Below are positions 61,169 to 64,000 of a DNA stretch of 64,000 bases, piece by piece. Under the pieces are notes generated by a model that saw nothing but the letters and a program-made list of their open reading frames with translations, was not told the origin of the DNA and ran no database searches. Both the position numbers and the translations under genes were made by a program. This DNA comes from an uncultured Eubacteriales bacterium (lineage in GTDB: Bacteria; Bacillota_I; Bacilli_A; RF39; UBA660), in NCBI GenBank assembly GCA_905211265.1, contig CAJMAC010000004.1:1-64000 (forward strand). Reading direction: 5' to 3'. The first letter of the stretch is position 1; each line of letters begins with the position of its first letter.

Positions 61169-62104
61169 TTAGTCTTTTGTTATAACAGTTCCTGTTTGTC
61201 CTTTTAAGGCTTGAATTGCTTTGTCTAATGATGTTATTATTGCTTTTCCTTGTGGGAAGTTTTCTACAAAGTTTAGACATGCTTCAACTTTTGGTAGCAT
61301 ACTTCCTTTAGCAAATTCTCCTTGGCCAATATATTTTCTTGCCTCAATATCTGTTAAGGTATCTAAGGCTTGTTCGTTTTCTTTATTAAAGTTTATATAT
61401 ACTTTTTCTACTGCAGTTAAAATAAGTAAAATATCAGCATTTAATTGAGTAGCTAATTTGGCACTTGATAAATCTTTATCTATTACGGCATCTACTCCTT
61501 TATAACCTTCTTCTGTTTTGATTACAGGAATTCCTCCTCCTCCAACAGAAATTACTACTGTATTTGAATCTACTAATTTTTTAATAGTATTTAATTCTAT
61601 AATGTTGATTGGTTTTGGAGAAGGTACTACTCTACGATAACCTCTTCCTGCATCTTCAACAAAAGTATATCCTTTTTCTTTTACTATTTTGTCTGCTTCT
61701 TCTTTGGAGTAGAACATTCCTACTGGTTTAGTTGGATTATTAAATGCTTTATCTGAACTTGATACTTCAACTTGGGTTACTATGGTTACACAATCTTCTT
61801 TTATGTTACTCTTTCTTAATTCTTCACTTATTGATTGTTGTAAATGATATCCTATATAACCTTGACTCATTGCACCACATTCTGCGAACGGCATACTAGG
61901 AGTTCCTGCATTACCGGCATGAGCAAAATCCATTGCTAGATTAATCATTCCTACTTGTGGACCATTACCATGCGCTATTATTACTTGATGTCCTTCTTTT
62001 ACTATTTCTACAATGCTTTTAGCAGTTTCTTTTACTAATTTTAATTGTTCTTCTGGAGTTTTACCTAAGGCATTACCTCCAAGTGCTATTACTATTTTAC
62101 TCAT
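61169..62104 (-). CDS. arcC: Carbamate kinase
   Basis: A 311-residue enzyme that makes ATP from carbamoyl-phosphate and ADP in arginine or purine/allantoin breakdown. ALGGNALG, AHGNGPQVG, SVGGGGIPV and DKDLSSAKLA are the family motifs. No arcA or arcB is in the window, so the source of carbamoyl-phosphate is unknown. TTTACT, 17 nt, TATAAT (minus strand) forms a promoter about 20-45 nt before the start; repeat copy 3 lies behind that promoter. Confidence 0.95.
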   Translation of the reverse strand: MSKIVIALGGNALGKTPEEQLKLVKETAKSIVEIVKEGHQVIIAHGNGPQVGMINLAMDFAHAGNAGTPSMPFAECGAMSQGYIGYHLQQSISEELRKSNIKEDCVTIVTQVEVSSSDKAFNNPTKPVGMFYSKEEADKIVKEKGYTFVEDAGRGYRRVVPSPKPINIIELNTIKKLVDSNTVVISVGGGGIPVIKTEEGYKGVDAVIDKDLSSAKLATQLNADILLILTAVEKVYINFNKENEQALDTLTDIEARKYIGQGEFAKGSMLPKVEACLNFVENFPQGKAIITSLDKAIQALKGQTGTVITKD

Positions 62105-62180
62105 TTTATCATACCTTTCATAGTAATTATATCATTTTAACTAGTTTTAGTAAATAATTTTATTAAAATTTATAATTTAA

Positions 62181-62264
62181 TTTTGAAACTTTAAGTTCAA
62201 AATTACTTTTTAATAACCTTAGGTATTAAAAAACCTTGGAATAGCTTTTTAGTTATGGAAAGGA
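62181..62264. repeat. Three-hairpin intergenic element, copy 3
   Basis: About 84 nt, with the same hairpins in the same order: TTTTGAA/TTCAAAA, TTTTTAATA/TATTAAAAA with CCTTAGG in the loop, a second CCTTGG, ATAGCT/AGTTAT, then GAAAGGAA. It is the most diverged copy, but the stems remain. It lies between the PFOR terminator and the arcC promoter. Confidence 0.8.
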
Positions 62265-62289
62265 AAAAAGAAAGAATTAATCTTCTTTC
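62264..62289 (-). terminator. Terminator of the PFOR gene
   Basis: On the minus strand GAAAGAA and TTCTTTC pair around a 6-nt loop, followed by TTTTTT. It contains the PFOR stop codon. Confidence 0.75.
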
Positions 62290-64000
62290 CTATTATCTTG
62301 AACTTTATAATAATTATATCTAGATATTGCCCATTCTTTTTGATTATCTAGTATTTTGTCACAATCTTTTGGATTTATTTGTTTAAGATTTGCATATCTA
62401 TTTTCAGTCATTAAAAACTCATCATATTTATCAAAGTTTGGTTTGGAATCCATAGTTAATTCTTTAATATCAGGATTATATCTAAATGTTATAAAGTAAC
62501 CACATTCTGTTGCTAAATAAGCATTTGTTTGGCTATGTTCCATTCCTTGTTTTATACCATGCTCAATACATGGAGAGTATGCAATTATTAATGATGGTCC
62601 ATTGTGGTTTGTTGCTTCTTTTAATACTTTTAGGTATTGTTCTTGATTATAACCTATATTAGTTTGTGCTACATAAACATTTGGATAACACATAGCCATT
62701 CTTGCTAAGTCTTTTTTATAATTCTTTTTACCATTGGAAGTAAATGATGCAATTGAGCCTAAATTACTTGATTTTGATGATTGTCCTCCGGTATTAGAGT
62801 ATACTTCGGTATCTAGTACTAAGATATTTATATTTTCATTGGTAGATAATACATGGTCTAATCCACCGAATCCTATATCATAAGCAAATCCATCTCCACC
62901 GATTATCCACATTGATTTTGGTACAATATAGTCTTTTAATTTTTCTAGATATGGATGAGAATTATAATCTATTTTATCTTTTACTTCTTTACATATTTCA
63001 TAATTATCCATATTATTTATCCATTTTTTAAATAATGGTGTCATATTATCTTCCATATATTTTTTTATTTTATTTCTTTTTACATTTATTCCTGTTTTAA
63101 TACCTAATCCATACTCAGAATTATCTTCGAATAAACTACTTGCCCAAGGTATATTATATGCGATTGATGGCATACTTGCACTATATATGGAAGAACATCC
63201 TGTAGCATTAGCAATTATTATGTTATCTGAAAACATTCTTGTAAGATTAGTTAAATATGGTGTTTCTCCACAACCTGCACATGCTCCAGAAAACTCAAAT
63301 TTTGGTTCTTTCATGCTTATGCTTTTTACATTTAATGTAGGTAATGCTTTTTCACTATTTAAGTTGTTTTTTACTAAGTAATCAAATTCTTGATTAGTAA
63401 ATTCTTCTTTATTATATGGTTTCATAGTTAAGGCTTTTTTACCTAATTTACCAGGACAAGCATTTACACATACTCCACATCCTGTACAATCTTTATATGA
63501 AACTGATACTACATAGTTTGTATCCTTTGGTAAGATACTTGGTATAGAATCAACAGCATTATTATTTTTATCTATAACATATGGTCTTATTACGCCATGA
63601 GGACATGCAAAGGCACATTTTCCACATTGAATACAATTTTCTTTTATCCAACAAGGTACATTTTCTGCAATTTCTCTTTTTTCTTTATCTGTTGTATGTT
63701 TAACTATTCCTTGCTTTTTATCTAGAAATGCACTTACTGGTAAGTTATCTCCATGTAATTTATTTATTGTTTCATAGAAATCTAATTCTTCGTTTGGTAT
63801 TTTTAATTTTGACCAAGTACTATCTACTTCGATTTCATTAATATATTTATCTGATACTTCGACTATTTTATTATTGATATCTACTATTTTTTGTCCTTTA
63901 TGTTTAAATCTAGTTTCATTAGTTTCTTTCATTATTTGTTTTACTTTATTAATTGGCATAATACCTATTATTTTAAAGATACATACTTCCATACAGGTAC
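62277..64000 (-). CDS. nifJ: Pyruvate:ferredoxin oxidoreductase, C-terminal half (cut by window edge)
   Basis: Oxidises pyruvate with coenzyme A to acetyl-CoA and CO2, reducing ferredoxin; central to anaerobic energy metabolism. The visible part has the two 4Fe-4S clusters CIQCGKCAFACPHG and CTGCGVCVNACPG, the C-terminal cluster Cys residues (CAGCGETPY), and the thiamine-diphosphate site GGDGFAYDIGFGGLDH with NTGGQSS. The full chain is about 1,170 residues; the frame stays open to position 64000, so the first half is outside. The Met at 63990-63992 is internal, not a start. Confidence 0.95.
   Translation of the reverse strand, partial: TCMEVCIFKIIGIMPINKVKQIMKETNETRFKHKGQKIVDINNKIVEVSDKYINEIEVDSTWSKLKIPNEELDFYETINKLHGDNLPVSAFLDKKQGIVKHTTDKEKREIAENVPCWIKENCIQCGKCAFACPHGVIRPYVIDKNNNAVDSIPSILPKDTNYVVSVSYKDCTGCGVCVNACPGKLGKKALTMKPYNKEEFTNQEFDYLVKNNLNSEKALPTLNVKSISMKEPKFEFSGACAGCGETPYLTNLTRMFSDNIIIANATGCSSIYSASMPSIAYNIPWASSLFEDNSEYGLGIKTGINVKRNKIKKYMEDNMTPLFKKWINNMDNYEICKEVKDKIDYNSHPYLEKLKDYIVPKSMWIIGGDGFAYDIGFGGLDHVLSTNENINILVLDTEVYSNTGGQSSKSSNLGSIASFTSNGKKNYKKDLARMAMCYPNVYVAQTNIGYNQEQYLKVLKEATNHNGPSLIIAYSPCIEHGIKQGMEHSQTNAYLATECGYFITFRYNPDIKELTMDSKPNFDKYDEFLMTENRYANLKQINPKDCDKILDNQKEWAISRYNYYKVQDNRKED

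Overview
The window is very AT-rich (by eye roughly a quarter G+C). It uses the standard bacterial code: there is a tRNA-Trp with anticodon CCA, Trp is TGG throughout, and TGA acts as a stop. It carries Spo0A, SleB and LysM-amidase type wall hydrolases, an Agr peptide quorum-sensing locus, lipoteichoic acid (LTA) synthase homologues, MurF, a T-box riboswitch and an anaerobe's pyruvate:ferredoxin oxidoreductase (PFOR). This points to an anaerobic, wall-bearing, probably spore-forming low-GC Firmicute. An uncultured gut Bacilli/Erysipelotrichia-like lineage close to the Mollicutes branch is my best guess (inference). I see no plasmid, prophage, IS element or CRISPR array.

Layout. 1-840: possible superoxide-reductase fragment, tRNA-Trp, SleB-like hydrolase. 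881-8.7 kb: six-LysM amidase, membrane-anchored unknown, MacB-like ABC transporter, DUF1003 protein, thioredoxin-like protein, membrane XRE regulator, secreted nuclease. 8.9-9.2 kb: tRNA-Lys, tRNA-Ile, tRNA-Glu. 9.2-15.4 kb: M23 peptidase, murF, parC, surface protein with a PQTG sorting tail. 15.5-16.3 kb: spo0A. 16.5-18.9 kb: copper genes copA-copZ. 19-21.9 kb: NERD-HRDC protein, SWIM protein, SPFH protein. 21.9-24.9 kb: candidate non-coding RNA, structured repeat copy 1, then hsp20 and htpG around a highly symmetric divergent promoter. 24.9-32.2 kb: unknown protein, phosphoketolase, HtrA, Abi_2/HEPN protein, zinc phospholipase-like protein, GNAT. 32.2-35.5 kb: pilin-module surface protein, Smr protein, sensor kinase, degenerate PTS EIIB. 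35.7-38.6 kb: agrB-agrD convergent with agrA-agrC. 38.7-46.6 kb: two LtaS-like proteins and a CsbB-GtcA-YfhO glycosylation set. 46.7-51.9 kb: tmcAL, an unknown, mutM, polA. 52-58.6 kb: DUF2207-LemA pair, repeat copy 2, and valS with an HD-like protein behind a T-box. 58.7-64 kb: three proteins of unknown function, arcC, repeat copy 3, 3' part of PFOR.

How it fits together. PFOR, phosphoketolase and carbamate kinase suggest fermentative ATP production through acetyl-CoA, acetyl-phosphate and carbamoyl-phosphate. Much of the rest is envelope biology: wall hydrolases, MurF, LTA synthesis and glycosylation, surface proteins. Spo0A, a membrane kinase and agrB share TGTCGAA (0A-box) sequences in their promoter regions, so quorum sensing and sporulation entry may be connected.

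Most unusual items: (1) an approximately 84-nt three-hairpin intergenic element in three same-orientation copies; (2) the hsp20/htpG control region, with two nested sites of CIRCE geometry whose inner bases have diverged; (3) the convergent Agr locus with a 37-residue AgrD; (4) a stand-alone small-RNA candidate at about 22.0-22.2 kb.
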